Assembly (NCBI GenBank): GCA_964371785.1
Contig: CAYJOL010000003.1
Coordinates: 402,915-466,914, forward strand
Reading direction: 5' to 3'
DNA from: CAVQCT01 sp964371785
Lineage (GTDB): Bacteria; Zixibacteria; MSB-5A5; GN15; FEB-12
Length of the DNA: 64,000 nucleotides
Part shown: one piece after another, positions 18,655 through 27,740 of the stretch
Numbering within the stretch: the stretch's first letter is position 1
Layout of the letters: each line of letters begins with the position of its first letter
Notes under the pieces: generated by a model
What the model was told of the DNA's origin: nothing
The model's database searches: none
What the model saw: the letters and a program-made list of their open reading frames with translations, nothing else
Translations under genes and position numbers: made by a program

Positions 18655-19389
18655 ATGGATTTTACCGGTAAGACAGTGGTAGTGACGGGATCGGCTCGCG
18701 GCATCGGCAAAGTGATTGCCGAGAAATTCGCGGCCCTGGGCGCCAATGTGGTGATCAGTGACCTTGACCAGCAAGCGGTCGAAACGGTCGCCCGCGAAAT
18801 GGGCGACAAATCGGCCGGGTTTAAAGCCGATGTCACCAAGCAGGCGGATATCGATTCCCTGTTCGAAAAGACGCTGGAGCGGTTCGGTCGGGTCGACGTG
18901 GTGGTCAATAACGCGGGTATCACTCGCGACACGTTGATGATCCGCATGGACGAAAAAGATTGGGACATGGTACTTGACATCAATCTTAAAGGCGCTTTTC
19001 TTGTGACAAAATCGGTCGCCCGAATAATGATGAAACAGCGTTCGGGACGAATCGTGAACATAAGCTCGATTGTTGGCATCACCGGCAATGCCGGTCAGGT
19101 CAATTATTCAGCCTCCAAAGCAGGGCTGATCGGACTGACCAAGTCGGCCGCCAAAGAGCTCGCACCTCGCGGAATTACCGTGAACGCGGTGGCTCCCGGG
19201 TATATCGCCACCGAGATGACGGCGGCGCTGTCGGAGGAGGCCCGCGAGGGGTTCCTCGGACGGGTGCTTATAAAGCGACCCGGTACGCCAGAGGATGTCG
19301 CTTCGGCGGTAAGTTTCCTAGCTTCCGACGAGGCGTCTTACATTACGGGCCAGGTGCTGTCGGTTGACGGCGGATTGACAATAGCATAA
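18655..19389 (+). CDS. fabG: 3-oxoacyl-ACP reductase
   Basis: NADPH-dependent short-chain reductase for the first reduction step of the elongation cycle. It has 244 residues. The Rossmann motif TGSARGIG is near residue 11, NNAGITRD near 86, and the catalytic Ser in ISSIVG, Tyr and Lys in VNYSASKAG (about 137, 150, 154). AGGATTTGTC precedes the ATG. It lies nine bases after fabD. Confidence 0.96.
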   Translation: MDFTGKTVVVTGSARGIGKVIAEKFAALGANVVISDLDQQAVETVAREMGDKSAGFKADVTKQADIDSLFEKTLERFGRVDVVVNNAGITRDTLMIRMDEKDWDMVLDINLKGAFLVTKSVARIMMKQRSGRIVNISSIVGITGNAGQVNYSASKAGLIGLTKSAAKELAPRGITVNAVAPGYIATEMTAALSEEAREGFLGRVLIKRPGTPEDVASAVSFLASDEASYITGQVLSVDGGLTIA

Positions 19390-19417
19390 TACCAATAAAC
19401 TCAAAAGGAGTCGTTAC

Positions 19418-19654
19418 ATGTCAGTAGAAGAGAGAGTCAAAGAAATCATCGTCGAGCAGCTCGGCGTCGAAGCCAGCCAGGTGACCGAACGGGCGAAATT
19501 CGTCGAAGACCTCGGCGCCGATTCGCTGGATACAGTCGAACTCGTTATGGCTCTGGAAGAAGAATTTTCGATCGAAATCCCGGACGAAGACGCTGAGAAG
19601 ATCGTCTCCGTTGGCGATGCGATCAATTACATTCAGGATCACTCCGACAAATAA
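19418..19654 (+). CDS. acpP: Acyl carrier protein
   Basis: Acidic 78-residue carrier. The phosphopantetheine attachment serine is Ser36 in LGADSLDTVELV. Helix content and the EIPDEDAEKI acidic segment are typical. AAGGAG lies at a good distance upstream of the ATG. Located between fabG and fabF as in most bacteria. Confidence 0.97.
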   Translation: MSVEERVKEIIVEQLGVEASQVTERAKFVEDLGADSLDTVELVMALEEEFSIEIPDEDAEKIVSVGDAINYIQDHSDK

Positions 19655-19686
19655 GCATCTCGTGAAGCAGGGATATTGAGCATACA

Positions 19687-20937
19687 ATGAAAAAAAGAGT
19701 CGTCATTACAGGTCTGGGAGTAGTCTCTCCAGTGGGCAATTCGGTCGAGCAGTACTGGAATGCACTGTTGGACGGAAAGTCCGGTGTGGGCACGATTACT
19801 CGATTCGATGTGTCGCAATATCCCGCTAAGATCGCGGCCGAAGTCAAAGATTTCGACCCGACCAGCTATATTGACAAAAAAGATGCCCGGCGCATGGATC
19901 CGTCAGAGCAATATGCGATGGTGGCCAGCGAACAGGCGATCCTCGATTCAAAACTCAAGCTCGACTCGCTCGATCTCGATCGATGCGGTGTGGTGATAGG
20001 TTCGGGAATCGGCGGCATTTCGACATTTGAGAAGCAGCACAGCCTGCTGGAGGCCTCCGGCCCCGGCAAAGTGTCGCCGTTTTTCATCCCGATGATGATT
20101 ATCGATATGTGCGCCGGCCTGGTGTCAATTCGGTACGGATTCCGCGGACCGAATTACGCCACCGTATCGGCCTGTGCTTCGTCGGCCCACGCCATTGCCG
20201 ACGCATATCGCATTATCGAACGCGATGAGGCCGATGTCATGATTACCGGCGGTGCCGAAGCAACCATCACGCCATCGTCCCTGGCAGGCTTCTGCCAGGC
20301 CAAGGCGCTGTCAACCCGAAATGACGAGCCGGAACGCGCCTCACGCCCGTTCGATGCCGGGCGCGATGGTTTCGTCATGGGCGAGGGCTCAGCAATTCTG
20401 ATTCTGGAGTCGCTTGAGCACGCTCAAGCACGCGGCGCCCGCATTTACGCCGAAGTGAAAGGCGCCGGCATGACCGCCGACGCGTACCACATGACCGCCC
20501 CGCATCCGGAAGGATATGGCGCCCGCAAGGCGATCGAGCTCGCCCTCAAGAGCGCAGGTATCAGTTGTCACGATATTGACTATATCAACACACACGGGAC
20601 TTCTACCGAGCTTGGTGATATAGCCGAGACCAAGGCGATCAAGGAAATCTGCGGGGAGCACGCCTACAAGATCCCGATCAATTCGACCAAATCGCTGATT
20701 GGCCATCTGTTGGGCGCCGCAGGCGCGGTGGAACTGCTCACTTGCGTGAAATCCATCGAACAAAGTGTCGTTCATCCAACCATCAATCTGGACAACCCCG
20801 ATCCCCAGTGCGATCTCGATTATGTCCCCCATGTGAAACGAGCCCACCAAATCAAATACGCCATGTCGAACTCGTTCGGCTTCGGCGGACATAATGTCAC
20901 GCTCATTATTGGGAGATTCGACAATAACGCGGGCTAA
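19687..20937 (+). CDS. fabF: Beta-ketoacyl-ACP synthase II
   Basis: Elongating condensing enzyme, 416 residues. Cys-His-His active site: Cys in VSACASSAHA (about 163), His in THGTSTELGD (about 304) and His in IGHLLGAAGA (about 341). The C-terminal SNSFGFGGHNVTL is diagnostic. The stop codon abuts the rnc start with no gap. Confidence 0.96.
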   Translation: MKKRVVITGLGVVSPVGNSVEQYWNALLDGKSGVGTITRFDVSQYPAKIAAEVKDFDPTSYIDKKDARRMDPSEQYAMVASEQAILDSKLKLDSLDLDRCGVVIGSGIGGISTFEKQHSLLEASGPGKVSPFFIPMMIIDMCAGLVSIRYGFRGPNYATVSACASSAHAIADAYRIIERDEADVMITGGAEATITPSSLAGFCQAKALSTRNDEPERASRPFDAGRDGFVMGEGSAILILESLEHAQARGARIYAEVKGAGMTADAYHMTAPHPEGYGARKAIELALKSAGISCHDIDYINTHGTSTELGDIAETKAIKEICGEHAYKIPINSTKSLIGHLLGAAGAVELLTCVKSIEQSVVHPTINLDNPDPQCDLDYVPHVKRAHQIKYAMSNSFGFGGHNVTLIIGRFDNNAG

Positions 20938-21684
20938 ATGAACTGGTGGAAAAGACTCATCGGACCGTTCACGACGCCCGACACCGCTCAGGACGGGCTG
21001 TCCCAGGTTCAACTCATCATCGGCTACCATTTTCGCAATGAATCGCTGTTGGCGCTGGCGCTGACTCATCGGTCATTCTCAAACGCGCGCGACGTCAACA
21101 GGGTCTCGAATGAACGCCTGGAATATCTGGGCGATTCGGTTTTGGGATTGGTCATCGCCGATCGGCTTTATCACGATCACCCGGACCTTCGCGAAGGCGA
21201 GCTGACTAAACTCAAAGCGATGCTGGTGAACGAGACCACCCTGTCCAATATTGGCAAGGAAGTTGGAGTCAATCAGTATATCAAGCTGTCGGTTGAGGAA
21301 GATAAGCTGGGCGGGCGCGTACGACCGTCTATCATCTCGGACGCTTTCGAATCGATCATCGGCGCCGTGTACATCGACGGCGGTCTGGAGGCCGCCCGCG
21401 ACATCATCCTCCGCCTCATCTACCTGCGTAAAGCGACAATTATCTCGGATGACTCACAGAAGAATTTCAAAGGCGAGCTGCTGGAGCTCATCCAGGCGCG
21501 TGGCGAGGGTATGCCGCGATACGATGTCGTGTCGGAGAGTGGTCCCGATCACGAGAAAGAGTTCACGATTGTTGTCTATGTCGCTGACCGCAAGATCGGC
21601 ACCGGAACCGGCTCCACCAAGAAGGAGGCGGAGCAGCGTGCAGCCGCGATGGCACTGGACTCATACCGGCAGATGATGCATTAG
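20938..21684 (+). CDS. rnc: Ribonuclease III
   Basis: Double-strand-specific endoribonuclease for rRNA and mRNA processing. It has 248 residues. The RNase III signature ERLEYLGDSVLG (about 56-67) holds the metal ligands, with the second acidic site in DAFESIIGAVYIDGG (about 130). The double-stranded RNA-binding domain occupies about 175-245 (FKGELLELIQARG through GSTKKEAEQRAAAMAL). It starts on the base after the fabF stop. Confidence 0.96.
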   Translation: MNWWKRLIGPFTTPDTAQDGLSQVQLIIGYHFRNESLLALALTHRSFSNARDVNRVSNERLEYLGDSVLGLVIADRLYHDHPDLREGELTKLKAMLVNETTLSNIGKEVGVNQYIKLSVEEDKLGGRVRPSIISDAFESIIGAVYIDGGLEAARDIILRLIYLRKATIISDDSQKNFKGELLELIQARGEGMPRYDVVSESGPDHEKEFTIVVYVADRKIGTGTGSTKKEAEQRAAAMALDSYRQMMH

Positions 21685-21771
21685 CACTCGGATTCATCTT
21701 CGAACGCGCTCGATCCCCTAACACACTTCATGCCCTAAAAATCTTTTTCTGCAATCCAACAACTTTTTTTA

Positions 21772-21800
21772 TTGACATTATTCTCAAGAATCGTTATTAC
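21772..21800 (+). promoter_or_regulatory. Promoter of histone-like gene
   Basis: TTGACA (21772-21777) with a weak -10 TATTAC (21795-21800, 17-base spacer) or TTATTA one base earlier. It sits in an AT-rich stretch after rnc. The inferred leader is about 100 bases and ends with AAGGAG before the ATG at 21907. The -35 is exact, the -10 poor. Confidence 0.55.
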
Positions 21801-21906
21801 CTCCAACGTACATAATAAAAAAGGTGTCATGGACCAGACCGGAATGAAAACTAATAAGATGTATAGTTCTTTCTGGAACCAGTAACCTTAAGTAAGGAGA
21901 TGTGCA

Positions 21907-22269
21907 ATGCGCAAAGCAACCAAGAAGAAAACTGCGAAGGCCAAAGCCAAGAAACCGGCCGTTCGCAAAGGCGCCAAAGCCTGGACGAAAGAAGAAATCG
22001 CCCAGCTTCGCACCATGTATCGCACCATGTCCGCGACGCAGATCGCCAAGTCTCTGAAGAGAAGCCTCTCTTCGGTCAAGGCGAAAGCTCGCGCACTCAA
22101 GCTGAGAAAGCCGGCCGGAGCTAAGAGAAAAGCAGCTCCAAAGAAGAAAGTAGCGAAGAAGGCCGCTCGCAGAAAGGCCGCCCCCAAGAAGAAAGTCGCC
22201 AAGAAAGCGAAAAAGACGACTAAGAAGGCTGCCAAGAAGAAAGCCGCCAAAAAGGGCAAGAAGAAATAA
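21907..22269 (+). CDS. Histone H1-like DNA-binding protein with HTH head
   Basis: Very basic 120-residue protein. Residues 1-24 are a Lys/Ala arm. Residues about 25-68 (AWTKEEIAQLRTMYRTMSA through SVKAKARAL) look like a SANT/Myb-type helix-turn-helix. Residues about 70-120 are Lys/Ala/Arg repeats with two copies of the segment (K/R)KAAPKKKVAKKA, as in bacterial H1-like tails. A nucleoid-organising role is the natural inference; no enzymatic motif exists. It has its own promoter, a strong AAGGAG site and an intrinsic terminator right after the stop, so it is a single-gene unit. I do not know a named orthologue. Confidence 0.78.
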   Translation: MRKATKKKTAKAKAKKPAVRKGAKAWTKEEIAQLRTMYRTMSATQIAKSLKRSLSSVKAKARALKLRKPAGAKRKAAPKKKVAKKAARRKAAPKKKVAKKAKKTTKKAAKKKAAKKGKKK

Positions 22270-22290
22270 CAGCGCCCGCTGTTTGTTATA

Positions 22291-22317
22291 AAACCCGCTC
22301 CATGGCGGGTTTTTTTT
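22291..22317 (+). terminator. Intrinsic terminator of the histone-like gene
   Basis: Eight-base perfect stem AAACCCGC/GCGGGTTT with a six-base loop (TCCATG), running into eight T residues (22310-22317). Confidence 0.9.
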
Positions 22318-22344
22318 ATGCCCTCGCCCAACCCCGCCGTACGC

Positions 22345-22373
22345 TTGACATTCGGATGCGCTTTTATGATATT
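22345..22373 (+). promoter_or_regulatory. Promoter of etfB
   Basis: TTGACA (22345-22350), 17-base spacer, GATATT (22368-22373); a TATGAT at 22365 is closer to consensus but only 14 bases away. Initiation near 22380 leaves a leader of about 35 bases with AGAGGAGAA before the ATG at 22415. Confidence 0.65.
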
Positions 22374-22414
22374 CACCTGATATTGAATCTGTGACGCGCG
22401 TAAGAGGAGAATCC

Positions 22415-23200
22415 ATGAATATAGTCGTGCTGATTAAACAAGTACCAGAGATTGCCCTGATAAAAGTAGACGAGGCCGCCAACCAGGTGGTTCTTCCTCA
22501 AGGGCCCGGAACGGTTAACCCATTCGATGAATATGCGGTCGAAGAAGGTCTGCGCCTTAAAGAAAAATTTGGCGGGAAATGCGTCGTGATGTCGGTCGGA
22601 ACGGAACGAACCGAATCTGCTCTGAGGAATTGTCTCGCCCTCGGAGTCGATGACGCCTATCTGCTCAGCGACGAGAAATTCAGCGGCTCCGACCAGCAGG
22701 CTTACGGACGAATCCTGGCGGCCGGACTCAAAAAACTTGGTTCGTTTGACCTGATTCTGGCCGGAAAACAGGCGATAGATTCGGATTCGGCCCAGGTCCC
22801 CTCCGCGGTAGCGGCCAATCTTGGTGTGCCGCAGGCGATGTTCGTTAAGAAATTTGAATCCGTCGACGGCAACAAGGCGACCGTTTTTCGGACGACCGAG
22901 GACGGCTACGATGTTGTTGAACTGACCTTGCCGGCGGTTGTTTCCGTGGTCAAGGAGATTAACGAACCGCGGCTGCCCTCGCTCAAAGGAAAGATGGCCG
23001 CCAAGAAGAAAGAAATCATTACCTGGACGAGCGCCGATCTCGGGTTGGACGGCTCTGGTATCGGAATACAATCGGGGACCAAAACGATAAAGGTTTCGCC
23101 CCCCCCGCCACGCCCCAAGGGCGAGATGATCGAGGGTGAGACACCCGATGAGATAGCTGAAAAGCTCTTCACGAAGCTGAGAGAAAACCAGATTATCTGA
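22415..23200 (+). CDS. etfB: Electron transfer flavoprotein subunit beta
   Basis: Beta subunit of ETF, which collects electrons from acyl-CoA dehydrogenases. The protein from ATG 22415 starts MNIVVLIKQVPE and has 261 residues; an in-frame GTG at 22391 lies before the ribosome site AGAGGAG and is rejected. The AMP/FAD-contact region IDSDSAQVPSAVAANLGVPQ (about 120-140) and LPAVVSVVKEINEPRLPSLKGKM are family signatures. Odd: etfA does not follow. A terminator hairpin comes directly after the stop. Confidence 0.93.
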   Translation: MNIVVLIKQVPEIALIKVDEAANQVVLPQGPGTVNPFDEYAVEEGLRLKEKFGGKCVVMSVGTERTESALRNCLALGVDDAYLLSDEKFSGSDQQAYGRILAAGLKKLGSFDLILAGKQAIDSDSAQVPSAVAANLGVPQAMFVKKFESVDGNKATVFRTTEDGYDVVELTLPAVVSVVKEINEPRLPSLKGKMAAKKKEIITWTSADLGLDGSGIGIQSGTKTIKVSPPPPRPKGEMIEGETPDEIAEKLFTKLRENQII

Positions 23201-23207
23201 ACTCATG

Positions 23208-23231
23208 GAGCCGCCCGCGGGCGGCTCTTTT
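23208..23231 (+). terminator. Intrinsic terminator of etfB
   Basis: GAGCCGCC, four-base loop CGCG, GGCGGCTC, then TTTT. It lies eight bases after the etfB stop, and the open frame of the following cupin runs back through it, which argues against an early start for that gene. Confidence 0.85.
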
Positions 23232-23255
23232 ATCTCCGGCCAACAGTCGAAGCCT

Positions 23256-23621
23256 ATGCTTATTCGCAGACTTTCACAGATGAAGGAGATAGTGGCAGGC
23301 GATGGAACCAGACTGCGCGAATTGCTCCATCCCGACCGCGACTACTCATTTTCCGGCAGATATTCCCTGGCCCTGGCCACCGTCCCGCGCGGGCATTCAT
23401 CCAAAAAGCATCGCCTTAGTTCAGACGAAGTTTACTATATTGTTTCCGGTTCGGGTACCATGCACATCGATCTCGAGAGCGCGCTGGTGGAATCGGGTGA
23501 TGCTATTGAGATCCCACCCGGCTCGGTTCAGTGGATCGAGAACATCGGGGAGACCGAACTCAGTTTCCTGTGCATTGTTGACCCGGCCTGGCGCGTCGAA
23601 GATGAGGATGTGCTCGAATAA
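23256..23621 (+). CDS. Single-domain cupin protein
   Basis: A 121-residue cupin (small beta-barrel). Motif 1 is degenerate (GHSSKKHRLSSDEVYYIVSG, with His, His and Glu) and motif 2 is GDAIEIPPGSVQWIEN, with no metal-ligand histidine at the usual place. It could be a sugar isomerase-like or ligand-sensing cupin; the substrate is unknown. I chose the ATG at 23256 (MLIRRLSQM) because the upstream ATG at 23205 sits on the etfB terminator. Confidence 0.8.
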   Translation: MLIRRLSQMKEIVAGDGTRLRELLHPDRDYSFSGRYSLALATVPRGHSSKKHRLSSDEVYYIVSGSGTMHIDLESALVESGDAIEIPPGSVQWIENIGETELSFLCIVDPAWRVEDEDVLE

Positions 23622-23646
23622 CGCTTTCAGCCGTCCCTGTTAAAAT

Positions 23647-23676
23647 TTGACTTCCGCAAAAAAACTCCGATATATT
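23647..23676 (+). promoter_or_regulatory. Promoter giving a leaderless transcript
   Basis: TTGACT (23647-23652), 18-base spacer, TATATT (23671-23676). The ATG at 23683 begins six bases after the -10, with no Shine-Dalgarno, so transcription and translation should start at about the same base. Confidence 0.75.
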
Positions 23677-23682
23677 TCAGAT

Positions 23683-25914
23683 ATGAATACGCGACCCCCG
23701 AATCGGCTTTCCACACTGATTTTTCTATCGATTTTTCTCGTCATCGGTGGTTTCCGGGGCAGGGCGGCAGCAACCGACCCGGCCCGCTACTCTCTTTGCG
23801 ATGTGCGTGTCCTCTATTTGTTCGATGACCCTAAGGCCATTGACTGGCCCACTCTCTATTTTCTCAACGATACTTACGGCTGCCGGATCGATTTACTCAC
23901 ATTCAATGAGCATCCCAATTTCTCCAGTTCGGACGCCTCCGTAGCGGATAAAGAGATTTACCTGCATACATTCTATCTCCCACCGGACGACACCACAGCC
24001 ATATCCCGCATGTTTAAGCAAATCTTCCGTGATCGGAACCCCGACATTGTCTTTTTTGAGGACCAGCGTAAGGGGTTCTACGCGACGGTAGAAGACCTGA
24101 TTAGTGCCCAGGTGCCGTCAACCAGCGCCATCTTCAACATTCGCAAGATCTACAGCCGGCTGTCCATTACTGGAGGCGACAAATTCTCTCCCGGGACGGT
24201 TGTATTAAACGGCCGGGAGCTGTTCAATCGATATCGCGACCGAATGACGCTGGAGATTCCGGTGCTGTTGCCACACCTCTCGATTGATGAAATCGAACCG
24301 GCGAGACTCACCCACTACGAAATGCTGAAGAATTACACGGGAAATACGGGCGGCGCGTTCTTGTCCGGGATCCCCGAATTTCGCTTGATGACCCTGATAG
24401 ATTCGCTTTTTGCCGACGGTCCCATGAGGCAGACAATGCTGGCCCAGGCCAAGAAATTTGCAAGCTATTTTAACGCGTCGCGTATTTCAGTCAATCGCAA
24501 CCGGGCCAGCTTTATTGTCGACGGTTACCGCGAACTCACCTACGTGAATTCGCATGACCGCGCGCTGAAAGGTATGTCCGAGTTTCAGGCGTACCTTGAT
24601 GATCTCCAGCGGCGGGCCGAGCGAGCCGCACTTCAGGCGGTCGGGATCGGCTGGGATGGCAAAATCATCGTACGAGATTCACCTTACGGACCGAAGCTCA
24701 AATTTCAGGCATCGATTTCAGTCGATGGTCCCAAGGATGTTCAGATCAATAGTGTGAAATTCATTCCATTCTGGGACACGACCGCTGTTTTTCTGGATTC
24801 CGTGCCCATCACGGTCGAACCGCATCAGTCCTACATACGAGAGTTCCTTGTCGACGTAGATCGATCGCGGCTTGAGGGACATACGCCGGACTCTCTGAGT
24901 TTCTCGGTCGAAGTAGCATACGGCGGTCTGGTCCCGATGTCATTTACCAGCACTCTGCCGCTCTGGGAAGCACCAAAACTTAGTGTTAGTTTCGATCCGG
25001 ATTTCTATTTCGTCAAGCCGTTTCCGGAACTTGATGTCGACAGAGTTGTGTCCAATACGTATGTGAGAGTAAATATTACCAAGCCATACAGCTACGCCGG
25101 ACAGGCGATGATCAACCTGACAACACCACGCGGCATGTTTGCGGGCGCCTACCGAAAAGACATTTCGTTGGAGAAAGGTTTCACCGAGCAGTCTTTCCGC
25201 ATACCGTTCACTATCTCAAACCTCTTTGAACTCGGAGTCCAAAGTCTGGGGATTGACCTGATAGTCGATGACAAGACGGTTGCGACAGATACGGGACATG
25301 TAAGAATAGCGGCCTGCAAGATCCCGGATACGCGAACGATAGGGTTCCTGCCGGATACGGTCGGATTGCTAGAAGATGTTCTGCGAATGTGTGAAGCATC
25401 ATTTCAGCCGCTGACCGAACGATCCCTGCTGACGGCCGATTTGGGCGCCTACAGCGTGATTGCTATCGGCTCCGGCGCGCTTCGAAACTATCCGTCTTTC
25501 GGTAAGATAAGACTCCAACTCGAAGATTACCTCAGGCAGGGTGGATCACTGGTCATTTTCGGGCAACCGGACGACTGGCCGGGTGATGTGCTGCCGCTTT
25601 CCTTTGTTCCTTCAGTTGAACTGATCAGCAGCGAGCAAATCACCACGCTCATCCCCGGAGCCAATATTCTCGGCAAACCGTATCTGATCTCCGAAAAAAA
25701 CCTGCTATCGGAATTCTATCGCAAACAAGATCTTACGCCGGCCACCATCGCTCCTGCCGAGAAAGTGTTCGTGACACCGTCCGGCGCCGCACTCTTGTCG
25801 GTTTCCAGGCTCGGCACGGGCCAGATTATTTACTGCGGTATGCCCCTGCTGGAAATGGTTTCACGACTGGATATCGAGGCGATTCACCTTTTTGCAAATA
25901 TCATGAACTATTAG
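23683..25914 (+). CDS. Large exported protein, GATase-like C-terminal domain
   Basis: Exported protein of 743 residues, function unknown. Signal peptide about 1-35 (LIFLSIFLVIGGFRGRAAA). The N-terminal half (about 40-330) has alternating hydrophobic strands and DIVFFEDQR but no recognisable active site. The middle (about 340-540) is built of beta-sandwich repeats. The last 180 residues (GFLPDTVGLLEDVLRMC, YSVIAIGSGALRNYP, YLRQGGSLVIFGQPDDWP) resemble the class I amidotransferase-like module found at the end of some secreted PIG-L deacetylase-type proteins. The deacetylase motif itself is not present. It has its own leaderless promoter. Confidence 0.65.
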   Translation: MNTRPPNRLSTLIFLSIFLVIGGFRGRAAATDPARYSLCDVRVLYLFDDPKAIDWPTLYFLNDTYGCRIDLLTFNEHPNFSSSDASVADKEIYLHTFYLPPDDTTAISRMFKQIFRDRNPDIVFFEDQRKGFYATVEDLISAQVPSTSAIFNIRKIYSRLSITGGDKFSPGTVVLNGRELFNRYRDRMTLEIPVLLPHLSIDEIEPARLTHYEMLKNYTGNTGGAFLSGIPEFRLMTLIDSLFADGPMRQTMLAQAKKFASYFNASRISVNRNRASFIVDGYRELTYVNSHDRALKGMSEFQAYLDDLQRRAERAALQAVGIGWDGKIIVRDSPYGPKLKFQASISVDGPKDVQINSVKFIPFWDTTAVFLDSVPITVEPHQSYIREFLVDVDRSRLEGHTPDSLSFSVEVAYGGLVPMSFTSTLPLWEAPKLSVSFDPDFYFVKPFPELDVDRVVSNTYVRVNITKPYSYAGQAMINLTTPRGMFAGAYRKDISLEKGFTEQSFRIPFTISNLFELGVQSLGIDLIVDDKTVATDTGHVRIAACKIPDTRTIGFLPDTVGLLEDVLRMCEASFQPLTERSLLTADLGAYSVIAIGSGALRNYPSFGKIRLQLEDYLRQGGSLVIFGQPDDWPGDVLPLSFVPSVELISSEQITTLIPGANILGKPYLISEKNLLSEFYRKQDLTPATIAPAEKVFVTPSGAALLSVSRLGTGQIIYCGMPLLEMVSRLDIEAIHLFANIMNY

Positions 25915-25973
25915 TTCCTCCGGATGTTATATTCCTCACATTGCCTCATCTACCACCTGATTAGGAGCTTTCA

Positions 25974-27740
25974 TTGCATAGACCGGATGAGCTGATTAAA
26001 GATCGCTCTCGATTTTCGACCCTCACCAAGTATTTTCGACGGTACCGACGGTATCTTGTCATCGGCGGAATCGCTGTCCTGTTCTCCAATATATTTATTC
26101 TGGTCACGCCATATATTTCAAAACTCGTGTTCGATGCGCTTCAGGCACACAAGCCAATGTCGCTCATCCTGAAGTATGTGGTCATTTCGTTCCTTCTTGC
26201 CGTGTCTTCCGGCGTCTTCAGGTTTATGATGCGGCGGACTATTATCTGGATGTCCCGGTATGTCGAGTATGACCTCCGGGCCGAGATTTTCGCCCATCTG
26301 CTCCGGCTCACCCCTTCCTTCTATCATCAGCGTCGAACCGGTGACCTTATGGCGCGTATGACGAATGACCTTGAGGCCGTTCGTCAAATGATCGGTCCTG
26401 GCGTCATGTATATCTCCGATACCATAGTGAAACTGACGGTGGCATTCGGTTTCATGATCTATTTATCACCCAAACTTACCCTTTATGCGATAATACCGTT
26501 GATATTACTTCCGATAGCCGTGAACCGAATTGGTAACGTGATTCACCGCCGGTTCATGCGGGTACAGGAAAGCTTCTCTGAGCTCACGGCGGCCGCCCAG
26601 GAAAACCTCGCCGGTATCCGGGTAGTGAAGGCGTATCGTCAGGAAGAGCCGGAAATCGATCACTTTGCCGGTCTCTCCAGCAAGAATGTCGAGCTCAACA
26701 TGTCCTTGGCACAACTTCAGGGAATCTTTGTGCCGTCGATGCGTCTGGTCGCCGCGGCTTCATATTTGGTGGTCTTTTACTATGGCGGTTTGCAGATTAT
26801 CAACGGGACCTTGAGCCTTGGCGACATAGTCGCGTTCTTCGGCTATCTGGCGATGATCACCTGGCCGATGATCGCGATCGGCTGGGTTACCTCGTTGTAC
26901 CAGCGCGGAACCGCGTCGCTGGGACGCATCAACAGTATCTTGTTTACCGATCCGGTAGTCTCTGATGGCGTCGGGCGCACACACCAACAACCGATGCGTG
27001 GCGAGATAGAATTCAGGAACTTAAAGTTCGGTTACGACGGAGCGGCAGTGTTAAACGACATCGATTTGAAGATCGAAGCCGGTCAAACTGTCGGCCTCGT
27101 TGGGATGACGGGAAGTGGCAAGACCACCGTGGTTTCCTTGCTTTCACATATGTTTCCTGTAGAGCGTGGACAGGTGTTCATCGATGGCATCGACCTCAAT
27201 GACTGGCCGCTGGAATCCCTCCGCAGTCAGATCGGTGTGGCGACTCAGGAACCGTTTCTCTTCTCGGATACTATTGCGGGCAATATCCGCTTTGGAAATC
27301 GCGATGCTTCACTTGATGAAGTGGTGAGGGTGGCGTCAATAGCCGACCTGAGCAAAGACGTGAACGAATTCAAAGAAGGCTTCGAGACTATTGTGGGCGA
27401 GCGCGGGATTACGTTGTCGGGTGGTCAGAAGCAACGCACGGCGATCGCTCGCGCGATCATGACCCGGCCGGCGATTCTGATTCTCGATGATGCAACGTCG
27501 GCGGTGGATACCGAAACAGAACACCAGATAAATGAACGCATCAAGCAGGTGCTGGAGGGGCGGACTTCAATTATCATCTCGCACCGCGTTTCTTCGGTCA
27601 AAGAAGCGGATTTAATAGTCTATTTGCACGACGGCCGCATCAGCGAGCAGGGGACGCATGATGAATTGATGGCACGTAATGGACGTTATGCGGACCTGTA
27701 CCGCTCTCAACTGCTTGAAATGGAACTGGAGTCATTGTGA
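25974..27740 (+). CDS. Heterodimeric ABC exporter, degenerate-site subunit
   Basis: Half-transporter of 588 residues: six-helix membrane domain (about 20-320) and nucleotide-binding domain (about 340-588). Walker A is GMTGSGKTT, signature LSGGQKQR, Walker B ILILDDATSAVD, and the switch histidine is in IISHRVSS. The residue after Walker B is Asp rather than the catalytic Glu. It starts with TTG at 25974, with AGGAG seven bases upstream, and overlaps the next half-transporter by four bases (GTGA). Family: MdlA/YheI/LmrC-type multidrug or lipid exporters; the substrate cannot be told. Confidence 0.92.
   Translation: MHRPDELIKDRSRFSTLTKYFRRYRRYLVIGGIAVLFSNIFILVTPYISKLVFDALQAHKPMSLILKYVVISFLLAVSSGVFRFMMRRTIIWMSRYVEYDLRAEIFAHLLRLTPSFYHQRRTGDLMARMTNDLEAVRQMIGPGVMYISDTIVKLTVAFGFMIYLSPKLTLYAIIPLILLPIAVNRIGNVIHRRFMRVQESFSELTAAAQENLAGIRVVKAYRQEEPEIDHFAGLSSKNVELNMSLAQLQGIFVPSMRLVAAASYLVVFYYGGLQIINGTLSLGDIVAFFGYLAMITWPMIAIGWVTSLYQRGTASLGRINSILFTDPVVSDGVGRTHQQPMRGEIEFRNLKFGYDGAAVLNDIDLKIEAGQTVGLVGMTGSGKTTVVSLLSHMFPVERGQVFIDGIDLNDWPLESLRSQIGVATQEPFLFSDTIAGNIRFGNRDASLDEVVRVASIADLSKDVNEFKEGFETIVGERGITLSGGQKQRTAIARAIMTRPAILILDDATSAVDTETEHQINERIKQVLEGRTSIIISHRVSSVKEADLIVYLHDGRISEQGTHDELMARNGRYADLYRSQLLEMELESL

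Noticed and set aside
22391..22414. Upstream GTG start for etfB
   Set aside because: It would put the AGAGGAG ribosome site inside the gene; the protein family starts at the ATG at 22415.
23205..23255. Upstream ATG for the cupin gene
   Set aside because: The extension encodes the etfB terminator hairpin.
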